From positions 1-35,893 of the forward strand of contig JAFGCD010000014.1 in the NCBI GenBank assembly GCA_016932835.1: a DNA stretch of 35,893 nt, read 5' to 3'. A program made the position numbers and the translations under genes. Origin of the DNA: Sedimentisphaerales bacterium (GTDB lineage: Bacteria; Planctomycetota; Phycisphaerae; Sedimentisphaerales; Anaerobacaceae). Below are positions 8,286 to 18,107 of this stretch, piece after piece; positions within the stretch are counted from its first letter, which is position 1; each line of letters starts with the position of its first letter. The notes beneath the pieces are model-generated. The model had not been told where the DNA came from, did no database searches, and saw only the letters and a program-made list of their open reading frames with translations.

Positions 8286-8291
8286 ATTATA
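8286..8291 (-). promoter_or_regulatory. Candidate -10 box upstream of the FabZ-like gene
   Basis: ATTATA on the plus strand reads TATAAT on the minus strand, about 90 bp before the FabZ-like start. No matching -35 hexamer was found, so this is weak. Confidence 0.25.
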
Positions 8292-8326
8292 CGCACCGAT
8301 AAGCTTTTACGGATACTGGCGGCTGA

Positions 8327-8500
8327 TTACTGGGCTGATCTGATTTCGAGGATTCGGCTGCGGACGCTTTGAGAAGCCTGCTTGATCTTCTGCATTTGCT
8401 TACGAACCCGCGTCCCTGCGGCCTTGTTCCCACCCTCAGCTTTGTTGATATCAGCTTCGATTTCAGCAACCAACACTTTGAGGTCTTCGTATTCCTGCAT
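8327..8500 (-). CDS. Histone H1-like (Hc1-type) short DNA-binding protein, 57 residues
   Basis: Small lysine/alanine-rich helical protein. The order YEDLKVLVAEIEAD, then NKAEGGNKAAGTRVRKQ, then MQKIKQASQSVRSRI matches the short histone H1/Hc1-like proteins (about 55-60 residues) found next to unrelated genes in planctomycetes and chlamydiae. The GGNKAAGTRVRK block is the most typical part. They are thought to bind DNA and compact the nucleoid. ATG 8500 is preceded by GGAGGT (8513-8508) at eight bases, an excellent ribosome binding site. A different frame through the same bases gives a longer ORF (8287-8517), which lacks any recognisable content and is a shadow. A near-consensus -35 lies about 70 bp upstream. 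Confidence 0.82.
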   Translation of the reverse strand: MQEYEDLKVLVAEIEADINKAEGGNKAAGTRVRKQMQKIKQASQSVRSRILEIRSAQ

Positions 8501-8546
8501 TTAACATACCTCCACACAGGCTTAAAGTAGGTTAAAAGTCGGTATA

Positions 8547-8575
8547 AACTTAACGTCGGACTTTGGGCTTGTCAA
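8547..8575 (-). promoter_or_regulatory. Promoter of the Hc1-like gene
   Basis: On the minus strand a perfect TTGACA (plus 8575-8570) is followed after 17 bp by TAAGTT (plus 8552-8547, three of six matches). A/T tracts at 8578-8602 lie just upstream of the -35, as in UP elements. The predicted leader is about 40 bases. Confidence 0.45.
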
Positions 8576-8704
8576 AGAAAAATGGCTTTTTTGCAAAAAA
8601 AAAGCGGTGCCCGTCTTGTCCTTTTTTTGGCCTTTTCCGGCCTTTATGTGCGTTCTATAGGTGATCTTGGCCCGTAAAAGGCCGATTTTCCAAGAGCTTC
8701 GGGG

Positions 8705-10240
8705 CTAATGCCTCAAATAGACGAGTTCTTCGGGCAGGGGAATGTTGTTTCCGAACTGGTCTTCGCCGTATCCGGCTTCGGCCAGGAGCTTGATGTCGGA
8801 AAGCACTCTCTTGTCGCCGACGAAGCTGGCGGTCAGGTCGATGTTGATGTCGATCTTTCCCAGGGCCAGAAGCTGGCCTACCTTGTCTGTGATTCGCTGC
8901 AGGAGCGTTCCTTCCTGCTGGGCCGATTCTTCGGGCATCTGGAGGGGCTGTTCATAGAGTATGAGCTTGCTTTTTTGCACCAGTCTGAGTACGACGCTCT
9001 GGACAGCGGCATTTGTTCCGCTTTGGTCGGAGCAGTGTCCGTTTAACTCTATTGCGGCAATTTCAGCGGCGAGCCAGCGTCTTTTTTCTGCGTTTATTTT
9101 CTCGTTTGCCCTGAAAAGATCCAACGGTGAAGCTGCGTTGTAAGTTTCATTAGCGAGTTCCATCCTGACATCGCTGCCGTAATGCAGTACAAGTGTCGAA
9201 ACTAAGGTGGATGGGCGGACATGGAAGCCTCGATACGATGGTACAGGGACCTCTATTCTGCCGACCTGGGCATATCGCTTCAGCATATTCTGGCAGAGTT
9301 TTTCGGCGCAGGCGATATATAGTCCGATGTGGACGGTGCAGTATGTCATCAGTTGCCAGAGGAGGGCATCGGCCTCGACGAGTGGTTCTCGTGTGGCGGC
9401 CAGGGCGCATTGCTGCTTATTCACATGCCGTTCGTAATAGTGGGCGAATCTTGTGCCTAATCTGAGCAGATGAAAGACGATACTGATCTGGCCTCTCAAA
9501 ACGGGCAAATCCTTGTCCAGGGTTTCGACTTCAGTGCCCGAGACGAAGGTGTCGTAGAGCGACTGAAGGTTATGGAACCTCAACTCGAGGTTTCGCAGGT
9601 TTTCCTCGGTGACTGATTCGGCGGCGTAAGATGCGTATTCCTCCGGTTTGGCCTTTCCGGCGGCTCTGATTCGCTTACTGTCGGCGGCGAGGTTCAGAAA
9701 CGCGGTGGCGAGCAGGGTGACTGTTTCGGCTACCGTCTCGGTTCTGCGTGCTGCGCAGTCGTGCGGCAGTCGCCCTGGAGGCAGTTCCTCGGAGTAAGTG
9801 CGCAGGCTCTGTGAAGGAACGGGTAGCTCGAGTTGTTCGGCTTTGACAAGGATTTGTTTGGCTGCTCTTGAGAGTACTCGTCCGGTGAAATCAAGTGTCT
9901 GCTGGGTGGCCTGGACGAAATCGTGTTCTATCGGCAGCAGCCGATAGGCGGGCAGGGCGTGCTGGATATGGAGCAGTTCATAACTGACGTCGGAGAAGAG
10001 CTTGGTGGCGGCCGTAAGCGACCTGAATACGCACCACTGGCAGTTGTTGCGTGCATCGTAGGCGTCGAGCAGTTCTTCGATTTGCACCGATTGCGAGAGA
10101 AACTCTCCCAGGAACGGGCGAGTCAGAACCGCATCGACCGATTCGCAATTGGCCAGGTAGCTGGCAAGGCCGAGCAGCGTTTGTGCACGCTTGGCGATAA
10201 GTTCATGGAAAGTTTTGTCGGAAATTGTTGGAGGATCCAT
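8705..10240 (-). CDS. Large helical protein with a C-terminal HPr-like domain
   Basis: The protein has 511 residues, with no signal peptide or membrane helix, so it is probably cytoplasmic. Residues 1-325 are almost entirely helical and not recognised. Residues about 329-400 read as an HPr (PTS phosphocarrier) domain. GFHVRPSTLV (338-347) corresponds to the G-L-H-A-R-P motif around the phosphorylatable His15, here His340. SDVRMEL matches the second strand, and NAASPLDLF (368-376) matches the N-A-K-S-I-M-x-L region, with Ser371 at the place of regulatory Ser46. Residues 440-511 form another short domain (LLALGKIDINIDLT). No EI, EII or HPr kinase gene lies nearby, so a role in sugar transport is not supported. 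Phosphate relay or protein-protein regulation is possible but unproven. The gene is 60 bp after the LolA-like gene on the same strand, probably in one operon. Confidence 0.7.
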   Translation of the reverse strand: MDPPTISDKTFHELIAKRAQTLLGLASYLANCESVDAVLTRPFLGEFLSQSVQIEELLDAYDARNNCQWCVFRSLTAATKLFSDVSYELLHIQHALPAYRLLPIEHDFVQATQQTLDFTGRVLSRAAKQILVKAEQLELPVPSQSLRTYSEELPPGRLPHDCAARRTETVAETVTLLATAFLNLAADSKRIRAAGKAKPEEYASYAAESVTEENLRNLELRFHNLQSLYDTFVSGTEVETLDKDLPVLRGQISIVFHLLRLGTRFAHYYERHVNKQQCALAATREPLVEADALLWQLMTYCTVHIGLYIACAEKLCQNMLKRYAQVGRIEVPVPSYRGFHVRPSTLVSTLVLHYGSDVRMELANETYNAASPLDLFRANEKINAEKRRWLAAEIAAIELNGHCSDQSGTNAAVQSVVLRLVQKSKLILYEQPLQMPEESAQQEGTLLQRITDKVGQLLALGKIDINIDLTASFVGDKRVLSDIKLLAEAGYGEDQFGNNIPLPEELVYLRH

Positions 10241-10300
10241 CGGTCCGTTCCTGCATCACATGCCAAACGCATCAAATCAACGGCATGCGATAAGCAATTG

Positions 10301-11116
10301 CTATTTCTTCTTTTTCTTGAGCGGGACTATTTCCGGTTCGCCGAACCCATTGGGGATTTTGAAATCAAAGGTTTTCTCGTTTATCTTCTCGTCTATTTTC
10401 GATTGCAGGAACTTTATTTCGTAAATATCCTCCTCGGTCGAGACTGCGACTATTTTCGTCGGGAGGCTCAGTTTTTTGTCGATCCAGAAGTCAAGAGATA
10501 CGTAGTCGTCTTTATAAGTCGAATTCGGCTTAACCTTCAGGTGGAGTTGAAAAAAAGTTGGTAATTTGCTGTTTTTTTGATCTACGAGCGATATTTCGAA
10601 CTGCTTTTTCAGATTATCGATTTTTGTAAAACCAATCAGCGGTATGGTGTCGCTGGCGACGTCGAAGGCGTCGGCGGGCTTGTTCGGCTCGGTTAGTTGG
10701 TACTTTCGTACAGATTTGATTTGGTAATTGATTTGTGTCAGCCAAACGCCGTCGAAGATATACTCTTCACGGTATTTTTCTTCCTTTTCATCGTCTTGTT
10801 TGAGGGTGGCGAAGTTTATCCTGAGTTTCGATTTTTTGCCGAACTTGGCATAGTACAAAGTTCCTTTGCGAACCGCTTCCGATTCAAGCAGCGGCTGGAT
10901 GAATTTGTACTCTATCTGCCCCTGGTAGTAGTTTAGCTGGAGCGTTTTGTCGCTGATTTTTTTGAGGATTGCATCGACGGTGTTCGGGGGTGCCGCGGGG
11001 CGGGCGTTGACCGTATTTGGGTCTGCGGCGGTTGTACAGTCTTCCGCCAGGCAGGAGTTGCCGGCGAAAAGACCGATGACGGCTATTATTATGAGGATCA
11101 TTTTACTATTTGCCAT
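10301..11116 (-). CDS. LolA-like outer-membrane lipoprotein-sorting protein
   Basis: Exported protein of the LolA/LppX-like fold, whose relatives bind lipoproteins or lipids in the periplasm. From ATG 11116 the protein has 271 residues; GAAGGAAG stands four to five bases before it, whereas the frame start 12 codons upstream (11152) has no such site and would mask the signal peptide. Residues 1-23 are a signal peptide (MANSKMILIIIAVIGLFAG...CLAE). The cysteine near its end is not in a clear lipobox. The body has the family layout: VDAILKKISDKTLQLNYYQG helix, then YYAKFGKKSKLRI strands, IFDGVWL, and LDFWIDKKLSLPTKI near the C-terminus. The end is a lysine run. The HAD gene ends 32 bp upstream on the same strand. 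Confidence 0.7.
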   Translation of the reverse strand: MANSKMILIIIAVIGLFAGNSCLAEDCTTAADPNTVNARPAAPPNTVDAILKKISDKTLQLNYYQGQIEYKFIQPLLESEAVRKGTLYYAKFGKKSKLRINFATLKQDDEKEEKYREEYIFDGVWLTQINYQIKSVRKYQLTEPNKPADAFDVASDTIPLIGFTKIDNLKKQFEISLVDQKNSKLPTFFQLHLKVKPNSTYKDDYVSLDFWIDKKLSLPTKIVAVSTEEDIYEIKFLQSKIDEKINEKTFDFKIPNGFGEPEIVPLKKKKK

Positions 11117-11148
11117 ATTACTTCCTTCTGTGGGTTGGGCGTGGTTGT

Positions 11149-11736
11149 TCATTGGTTTTCGTTAATAATTTGAAGTATCTCTCGTATGTTTTCAATACAA
11201 AAATCGGCATGTTGGGTAAACTCGTCGGCCTGCTGATGGTTTTTCAGCAGTACGGCGACGGCGCCTGCGGCCTTTGCGCTGAGCAGGTCGAAGAGATAAT
11301 CGCCTACGAGCATCGTGTGGCTTGGTTCTACTTCGAACCGGCGGCATAGTTTTAGCACGCCGAAGGCATCGGGTTTTGTCGGTCCGTCTTCCCTGTCCAC
11401 GACGGCGTCGAATTTCAGGCCGTGTTTGCGAGCGACTGCGAGGGCGTTGCTGCGTTTGTTTCTTGTCAATATTCCGATGTGGATTCCCGCCCTGCGCAGT
11501 GCCCGGAGTGTCTGCTCGACTCCTTCATTGAGTTTTGATTCCGCAACGGCGGTTTGCTCATGTCCGAAGAGGATTGCCTCTGCTCTGCTGTGCTGCTGCG
11601 GGGTCATCTTCTGCATTGATTCGAGTATCGGGCCTGAGTCCGGGGGCAGGCCCATGTCACGGCGGATCGCGTCAAAATCGAGATGCGGCTTGGTGATGGT
11701 TCCGTCGAGATCGAAGATTACGGCTTTGATTGGCAT
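11149..11736 (-). CDS. HAD-superfamily phosphatase, phosphoglycolate phosphatase-like
   Basis: Soluble hydrolase of 195 residues. Motif I is FDLDGTIT at the N-terminus with nucleophile Asp9 and acid/base Asp11. Motif II is ILTRNK, motif III the lysine in GPTKPDAF, and motif IV is MLVGDYLFDLLSAKAAG. The cap is a small helical insert between motifs I and II, as in phosphoglycolate phosphatases and beta-phosphoglucomutases. The substrate cannot be told from motifs. The gene sits 28 bp after the LysR gene and just before the LolA-like gene, so it is likely cotranscribed with both. Confidence 0.85.
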   Translation of the reverse strand: MPIKAVIFDLDGTITKPHLDFDAIRRDMGLPPDSGPILESMQKMTPQQHSRAEAILFGHEQTAVAESKLNEGVEQTLRALRRAGIHIGILTRNKRSNALAVARKHGLKFDAVVDREDGPTKPDAFGVLKLCRRFEVEPSHTMLVGDYLFDLLSAKAAGAVAVLLKNHQQADEFTQHADFCIENIREILQIINENQ

Positions 11737-11764
11737 GTCGTGTTTTTGGCTCCGGTGTCACTGT

Positions 11765-12652
11765 TCATGGCTTACTTTTCTTCTGCAGCAGTTCGACAAA
11801 ATATCGGCCTGCCTGACTGAGTATCTTATTTTTTCGTACGACTATGCCCGTTGGCCTGATGAAATTCTCATTTGAGAATGGAACCGCTTTGATGGTTCCG
11901 GCGGCCAGTTCCTGAAGTATTGCGGTTTTGGGGAGTATGCTGATACCGGAATCGATTTCGATGGCTCGTTTGACTGTCTCGATATTGTCGAATTCCATGA
12001 CCTGTCTGGTAGAGACATTGTATCGCTCCAGGATGCTGTCCACCCATTGGCGTGTGGGGACGTTCTTGTCAAATGCGATGAACCTTTCGAATTGGAGTCT
12101 GTGAATATCGACCTGTGATTCATTTGCCATGGCGTGTCTTGGGCTACAGGCAAGAACCATCGGTTCGTTCTCGAAATCATAAACGTCAAGGCGTTTGTCT
12201 TTCTTCGGCGCCGCTACAAGGCCGATGTCGATGTCGCCGGCGAGGACAAGCTCGTATATCCTGGCGGCGCTGAAGTACTCTATATGAACATTTACGTTGG
12301 GATGTGTTACCATGAATTTCTTGACATAGTCGGGCAGGGTGTGCATTCCGATACTGAAGATCGCTCCTACGTTTATCCTGCTTTGCCCCGATGCTTTCTG
12401 GGCATTCAGTTCGTTTCTGAACTGCTCATACCTTTCGAGTATGTCCTGTGCGGCTCTGTAGAGCGTTTGGCCGGCTTTCGTAAGCTCGATAGGTCGTTTT
12501 TTGCGGTTAACCAACTGGCATTTGTGAGTAACTTCGAGTTGTGCAAGCTGTTGTGAGATTGCAGATTGGCTTATGAAGTGCCTTTCCGCTGTTTTGGAAA
12601 AGCTTCTCAGATCGGCCAAGTCACAGAATATCTTAAGCGTTTCTATATGCAT
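11765..12652 (-). CDS. LysR-family transcriptional regulator
   Basis: DNA-binding regulator of 295 residues. Residues 1-60 are the winged HTH: LKIFCDLADLRSFSKTAE, then QSAISQQLAQLE, the normal LysR pattern. Residues about 90-290 form the periplasmic-binding-protein-like effector domain (INVGAIFSIGMHTLP, DIDIGLVAAP). It is divergent from gdhA with 172 bp between the starts. LysR genes in this arrangement usually control the divergent gene and themselves, so glutamate/nitrogen metabolism is the most likely target. The HAD, LolA-like and HPr-like genes follow on the same strand. An A/T-rich start region with AGGA about 11 bases before ATG 12652 is acceptable. Confidence 0.9.
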   Translation of the reverse strand: MHIETLKIFCDLADLRSFSKTAERHFISQSAISQQLAQLEVTHKCQLVNRKKRPIELTKAGQTLYRAAQDILERYEQFRNELNAQKASGQSRINVGAIFSIGMHTLPDYVKKFMVTHPNVNVHIEYFSAARIYELVLAGDIDIGLVAAPKKDKRLDVYDFENEPMVLACSPRHAMANESQVDIHRLQFERFIAFDKNVPTRQWVDSILERYNVSTRQVMEFDNIETVKRAIEIDSGISILPKTAILQELAAGTIKAVPFSNENFIRPTGIVVRKNKILSQAGRYFVELLQKKSKP

Positions 12653-12711
12653 TATAAGCTATCCTAATGGCACCTATTACAATTAAGTCTTTTGTGGTTT
12701 TGTGTTTGCAT

Positions 12712-14171
<1,460 letters not shown>

Positions 14172-14197
14172 GGGACCGGACGTTACTAAACAGAACC

Positions 14198-14232
14198 AAA
14201 GGGCGTTTCTTTCGGGATCGCCCTTTTTTTTT
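14198..14232 (+). terminator. Rho-independent terminator of gdhA
   Basis: Arms AAAGGGCG (14198-14205) and CGCCCTTT (14219-14226) with a 13-base loop, running into nine Ts ending at 14232. It starts 27 bp after the gdhA stop. Confidence 0.9.
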
Positions 14233-14311
14233 GATAGTGGTGAATTTGGCTTAGAGCATTAGAAGCTCTTAATATTGCTTTGGTATTCGAAGATACTGGA
14301 GAAAACTGACT

Positions 14312-16897
14312 ATGGCTGGGTGGGCAAGTACGGGTCTGGAAGGACTCGATAAGATACTGACTGGTTTGGAGAAAGGCGACAACGTCGTCTGGCAGGTGGA
14401 TAGCGTCGAGCATTTTCGCAGTTTCGTGGATCCTTACGTAGCCAAGGCGGCGAAGGACGGGCGGAAGCTCGTCTATATGAGGTTTACCGATCATCGTCCT
14501 CTTGTGGAGCCTGGCGCTAATGTCACGATTCATAATCTGGATGCGGACAGCGGATTCGAGACCTTCTCGTCGCAGGTTCACAACATCATCACCGAGCACG
14601 GCAAAGAGGCCTACTATGTGTTCGACTGCCTTTCCGACCTGCTCAGCGCATGGGCGACGGACCTGATGATAGGCAATTTTTTCCTGATTACCTGCCCGTA
14701 TCTTTTTGAATTGGACACTATTGCATATTTCGCGCTTCTTCGCGACAAGCACTCCTACAAGACGATAGCGCGTATTCGTGAGACGACCCAGATTCTTCTG
14801 GACCTCTACCGATTCGAGGACAGTTTTCATGTGCACCCGCTGAAGGTCTGGCGTCGGTATTCGCCGACGATGTTCCTGCCTCATATTCAGAAAGGCGATG
14901 CTTTCGTTCCGATTACGACAAGCGTGGATGCGGCGCGGTTGATTTCGTACTTTTCGGGGAAAGGGCCGGAGCCGGCCCAGCGTGCGTTGGACTATTGGGA
15001 CCGGGTCTTTCTGAACGCCGAGGAGTTATGCGCGAATGCCTCAGCCAGCCCAGAGGAGAAGCACCGCGTCATTCGGAAGTTGTGCAGGATGATGATCGGC
15101 CGGGAGGAACGGATACTGTCACTTGCGCAAGCCCATTTTTCTCTGGAAGATCTTCTGGATATACGCAAACGGATGATTGGGACGGGTTTTATCGGGGGCA
15201 AGGCCGTCGGCATGCTTATTGCGAACAAGGTTGTCTCGACGGACACGTCGCTCGAATTGAGCGATGGTCTTGAGCCTCACGATTCCTTCTATGTAGGCTC
15301 TGATGTGTTCTACACTTATCTGGTCGAGAACGGCTGGTGGGGCCTTCGCGTCGAACAGAAGTCCAAAGAAGGCTATTTCAAGGTTGCCTCGGAGTTGAGG
15401 GAAAAATTGCTTAAGGGTAAGTTTCCAAGCCAGGTTCGCGAGCAGCTCCGTGAGATGATCGAATACTTCGGGCAGTCTCCGATTATCGTCCGTTCGAGTA
15501 GCCTGTTGGAGGACGCTTTCGGCAATGCCTTTGCGGGCAAGTACGAAAGCTTTTTCTGTGTGAACCAGGGCGATCCGGACGAACGATATTTGCGTTTCGA
15601 GGAGGCGGTTCGCCATGTTTACGCCAGCATGATGAGCGAAGAGGCGCTGACCTACCGGCTTCAGCGCGGTCTGGACCAGGATGACGAACAGATGGCGCTT
15701 CTGGTTCAGCGGGTCTCCGGTTCTCACCGCAACGGGTACTTTTTCCCCGATCTTGCCGGGGTAGGTATGTCGCACAACGCGTTCGTATGGAAGCCGGAAT
15801 TGGATCCGAAGGCCGGTATGCTGAGATTGGTTCTGGGACTCGGCACACGTGCCGTCAATCGAGTGGAGGACGACTATCCGCGGATAGTCGCTCTGGATGC
15901 CCCCCTGACCAGGCCCGTTGCGGGTATGGATGATGTGCGCAAGTTCTCTCAGCGGCGGGTTGACTTGCTCGATACTCAAGCCAACTGCCTTCGGACGATG
16001 GCTTTTGAAGAGCTTTTAGATCAGGGGTTGGATCTGAACCTGGAGTATGTTGCGGTGAACGATTCTCAGTTGTCCAGACAGGTCCGTGAGCAGGGCGGCA
16101 ACAGGGGACAGTACTGGCTGCTTACATTCGAGAAGCTGTTTTCTCAGACGTCTTTTGTGCGGGACATGCAGAAGATATTGAAGACCCTGGAAAAAGCTTA
16201 CAGCTATCCTGTTGATATCGAGTTCACAGCCAACTTCATCGAGGACGGCAAGGCCATGATTAACCTTTTGCAGTGCAGACCTCTGCAGACCAAGGGATAT
16301 CAGAAGCATGTCGAGCTGCCCGGCACTATAGAGCCAGGCAGGCTGCTTTTCGAGACGGCCGGTTTCTTCATGGGGGGCAGTATCGCCCAGGAGATTCGCA
16401 GGGTTGTGTTCATCGATCCCGAAGGATACGCGGCGTTGACTTTGTCGCAGAAGTACGACGTGGCCCGTCTAATCGGGCGACTCAACAAGTTAATAAACGA
16501 CAAATATACGGATGCGACAATCCTTTTCGGGCCGGGCAGGTGGGGCACTTCTACGCCGAGCCTGGGCGTTCCGGTGGGCTTCCACGAGATAAGCAATGCG
16601 GCGGTCCTTGTCGAAATGGCTTACGAAGACGCCAGCCTGATGCCTGAGCTTTCTTTCGGAACGCACTTTTTCCAGGATCTGGTCGAGACCGATATTTTTT
16701 ATGTTGCCCTTTTCCCCAACCGTGAGGGTGTTGTTTTGAACCGGGATCGTTTGCTTGAACTGCCTAATTCTCTGGCGAATCTTGTTCCTGAATCGGGCAA
16801 GTATGAAGATGTCGTTCGTGTATGTGAATTGGGTCCGGGCAGGCTTCAGATTGTCGGTGATATGCCGGCCCAGAAGGTAGTGTGCTACTTCACGTAG
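14312..16897 (+). CDS. KaiC-like domain fused to a PEP/pyruvate-binding (PPDK N-terminal) domain
   Basis: The protein has 861 residues and no signal peptide. Residues 1-215 resemble a KaiC/RecA-type ATPase start (STGLEGLDKIL at 6-16, YYVFDCLSDL at 101-110 as a Walker B-like strand), but the P-loop GxxxxGKT is missing: the place reads EKGDNVVWQVDSVEHF. Residues about 285-680 carry the ATP-grasp domain of pyruvate phosphate dikinase/PEP synthase: GFIGGKAVGM (293-301), then IIVRSSSLLEDAFGNAFAGK (391-410). The histidine and PEP/pyruvate (TIM-barrel) domains of true PPDK are absent. The C-terminal 180 residues (FGPGRWGTS, LSFGTHFFQDLVE) form a further conserved-looking domain. The protein probably binds ATP and transfers phosphate, but the reaction is unknown. 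It stands alone between the gdhA terminator and the glycosylase gene. Confidence 0.8.
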   Translation: MAGWASTGLEGLDKILTGLEKGDNVVWQVDSVEHFRSFVDPYVAKAAKDGRKLVYMRFTDHRPLVEPGANVTIHNLDADSGFETFSSQVHNIITEHGKEAYYVFDCLSDLLSAWATDLMIGNFFLITCPYLFELDTIAYFALLRDKHSYKTIARIRETTQILLDLYRFEDSFHVHPLKVWRRYSPTMFLPHIQKGDAFVPITTSVDAARLISYFSGKGPEPAQRALDYWDRVFLNAEELCANASASPEEKHRVIRKLCRMMIGREERILSLAQAHFSLEDLLDIRKRMIGTGFIGGKAVGMLIANKVVSTDTSLELSDGLEPHDSFYVGSDVFYTYLVENGWWGLRVEQKSKEGYFKVASELREKLLKGKFPSQVREQLREMIEYFGQSPIIVRSSSLLEDAFGNAFAGKYESFFCVNQGDPDERYLRFEEAVRHVYASMMSEEALTYRLQRGLDQDDEQMALLVQRVSGSHRNGYFFPDLAGVGMSHNAFVWKPELDPKAGMLRLVLGLGTRAVNRVEDDYPRIVALDAPLTRPVAGMDDVRKFSQRRVDLLDTQANCLRTMAFEELLDQGLDLNLEYVAVNDSQLSRQVREQGGNRGQYWLLTFEKLFSQTSFVRDMQKILKTLEKAYSYPVDIEFTANFIEDGKAMINLLQCRPLQTKGYQKHVELPGTIEPGRLLFETAGFFMGGSIAQEIRRVVFIDPEGYAALTLSQKYDVARLIGRLNKLINDKYTDATILFGPGRWGTSTPSLGVPVGFHEISNAAVLVEMAYEDASLMPELSFGTHFFQDLVETDIFYVALFPNREGVVLNRDRLLELPNSLANLVPESGKYEDVVRVCELGPGRLQIVGDMPAQKVVCYFT

Positions 16898-16974
16898 TCG
16901 GGCGGGATACCTGGTTTTAGAGGCGATATATTTTGGGTTGGCGGCATGTTTATGCGTGGTTATAATCCCTGGTT

Positions 16975-17712
16975 ATGACGGATAGTGTGAACATTGACAA
17001 AGCTGTTCGGCAGCATCTTGAGATGGAGCAGTTTTTCGGCGGCTTCTCCGTCCGGGGCCATGCGGATGCCGGTCAGTTGCAGGAACAGGAGGAGGCTATG
17101 CCGGCTGTCGAGAGTGACAAAGAACTTGAGAGATTGGCCGACCAGGTCGAACAGTGTCGTCGGTGTGAACTGGGTTCTTTGCGGACCAATGCCGTTGCGG
17201 GCGAGGGCAATAGCGATGCTCGAATAATGTTCGTCGGAGAGGCGCCCGGGGGCGACGAGGATCTCCAGGGCCGACCATTCGTCGGAAGGGCCGGCCAGTT
17301 GCTTGACAAGATAATCGCAGCCTGCGGGCTTAAGCGAAGCGATGTCTATATAGGCAATATCCTGAAATGCCGTCCGCCGGAGAATCGCGACCCGAAGGTC
17401 GATGAGATAGCAGCGTGTCTGCCCTATCTGCAGCGTCAGATCGAGCTGATCGAGCCCGAGATCATAGTGGCTCTCGGCGCTCATGCTGCCAGAACGCTGC
17501 TGGATACGACCAAATCCATAGGGCAGTTGCGGGGCCAATTCCATGAGTACTCTGCGGGCTTGGGCCGTATGCCCGTTAAGTTGATGGCCACATATCACCC
17601 TGCTTATTTGTTGCGAAGCTACTCGCCCGAGAATCGCCGAAAGGTCTGGGACGATATGAAGAAGGTTCTTACTGAACTCGGTCTGCCTATTCCCGAGCGG
17701 TCGAAGCAGTGA
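16975..17712 (+). CDS. Family 4 uracil-DNA glycosylase (iron-sulfur type)
   Basis: Removes uracil from DNA to start base-excision repair. The protein has 245 residues. GEAPG (88-92) contains the water-activating region of family 4, followed by GRPFVGRAGQLL (99-110), NILKCRPPENRDP (128-140) and HPAYLLR (208-214) as motif B. Four cysteines for a [4Fe-4S] cluster are in the normal places: Cys61 and Cys64 (CRRC), Cys132 (KCRPP) and Cys148 (AACLPYL). An internal ATG at 17098 has a much better ribosome binding site (AGGAGG) and would give 204 residues. However, the upstream part (VRQHLEMEQFFGG) looks like the N-terminal helix found in many of these proteins, so the longer form is kept. Confidence 0.93.
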   Translation: MTDSVNIDKAVRQHLEMEQFFGGFSVRGHADAGQLQEQEEAMPAVESDKELERLADQVEQCRRCELGSLRTNAVAGEGNSDARIMFVGEAPGGDEDLQGRPFVGRAGQLLDKIIAACGLKRSDVYIGNILKCRPPENRDPKVDEIAACLPYLQRQIELIEPEIIVALGAHAARTLLDTTKSIGQLRGQFHEYSAGLGRMPVKLMATYHPAYLLRSYSPENRRKVWDDMKKVLTELGLPIPERSKQ

Positions 17713-17780
17713 CCCGGTTTGCCCGGCGGGAGCGGTGGGGATTACTGAAGTTGGAGCGGCGATTAGCCGATTTATGATGT

Positions 17781-18086
17781 ATGGCAACTGATATCAGGAC
17801 AATTCAATCGCTGGTGGTTGTGGCGCAGGATGCGCTTGCTGAGGCGGAGACTTCCATGCCTAAATTCGGGCACCCTTTTCTCGCCAAGGATTTTACGGAG
17901 CATCAACTATATGCAATTCAGATGCTGCGTCGGTTTCTGCGGACGGATACGCAGGGCGTAATAGAGAAGCTGGCTGATTCCGCGGAGGTTTGTGAAGCTC
18001 TGGGGCTTGACGCGGTACCCGACTACGCGACGTTGTTTCAGGCCGATGCAAGGCTGACAAGGAAGGGCTTCCTGGAGGAGTTTTGA
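17781..18086 (+). pseudogene. N-terminal stub of a transposase
   Basis: An ORF of 101 residues. The core FTEHQLYAIQMLRRFLRTDTQG...LADSAEVCEALGL, then VPDYATLFQAD, matches the N-terminal helical domain of a DDE transposase group (pattern FTxxQLxAxxxLrxFLxxDYRG, LGLxxVPxYxTLxxA). In intact members this is followed by about 250-300 residues with the DDE catalytic triad. Here the frame stops 15 residues after the TL motif, and 21 bp later panB ends on the other strand, so the catalytic part is gone. No terminal inverted repeats or target duplications were found. A domesticated small protein is possible, but a truncated remnant is likelier. Confidence 0.6.
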
Positions 18087-18107
18087 GAGCGGTCTCGTTT
18101 CTTCTCG

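Noticed and set aside
8287-8517. Minus ORF of 76 codons
   Set aside because: Different frame over the Hc1-like gene, which has the better binding site and a recognisable sequence.
17098-17712. Shorter uracil-DNA glycosylase from an ATG with strong AGGAGG
   Set aside because: The preceding 41 residues contain a helix that resembles the N-terminal part of related glycosylases; kept as an alternative start only.
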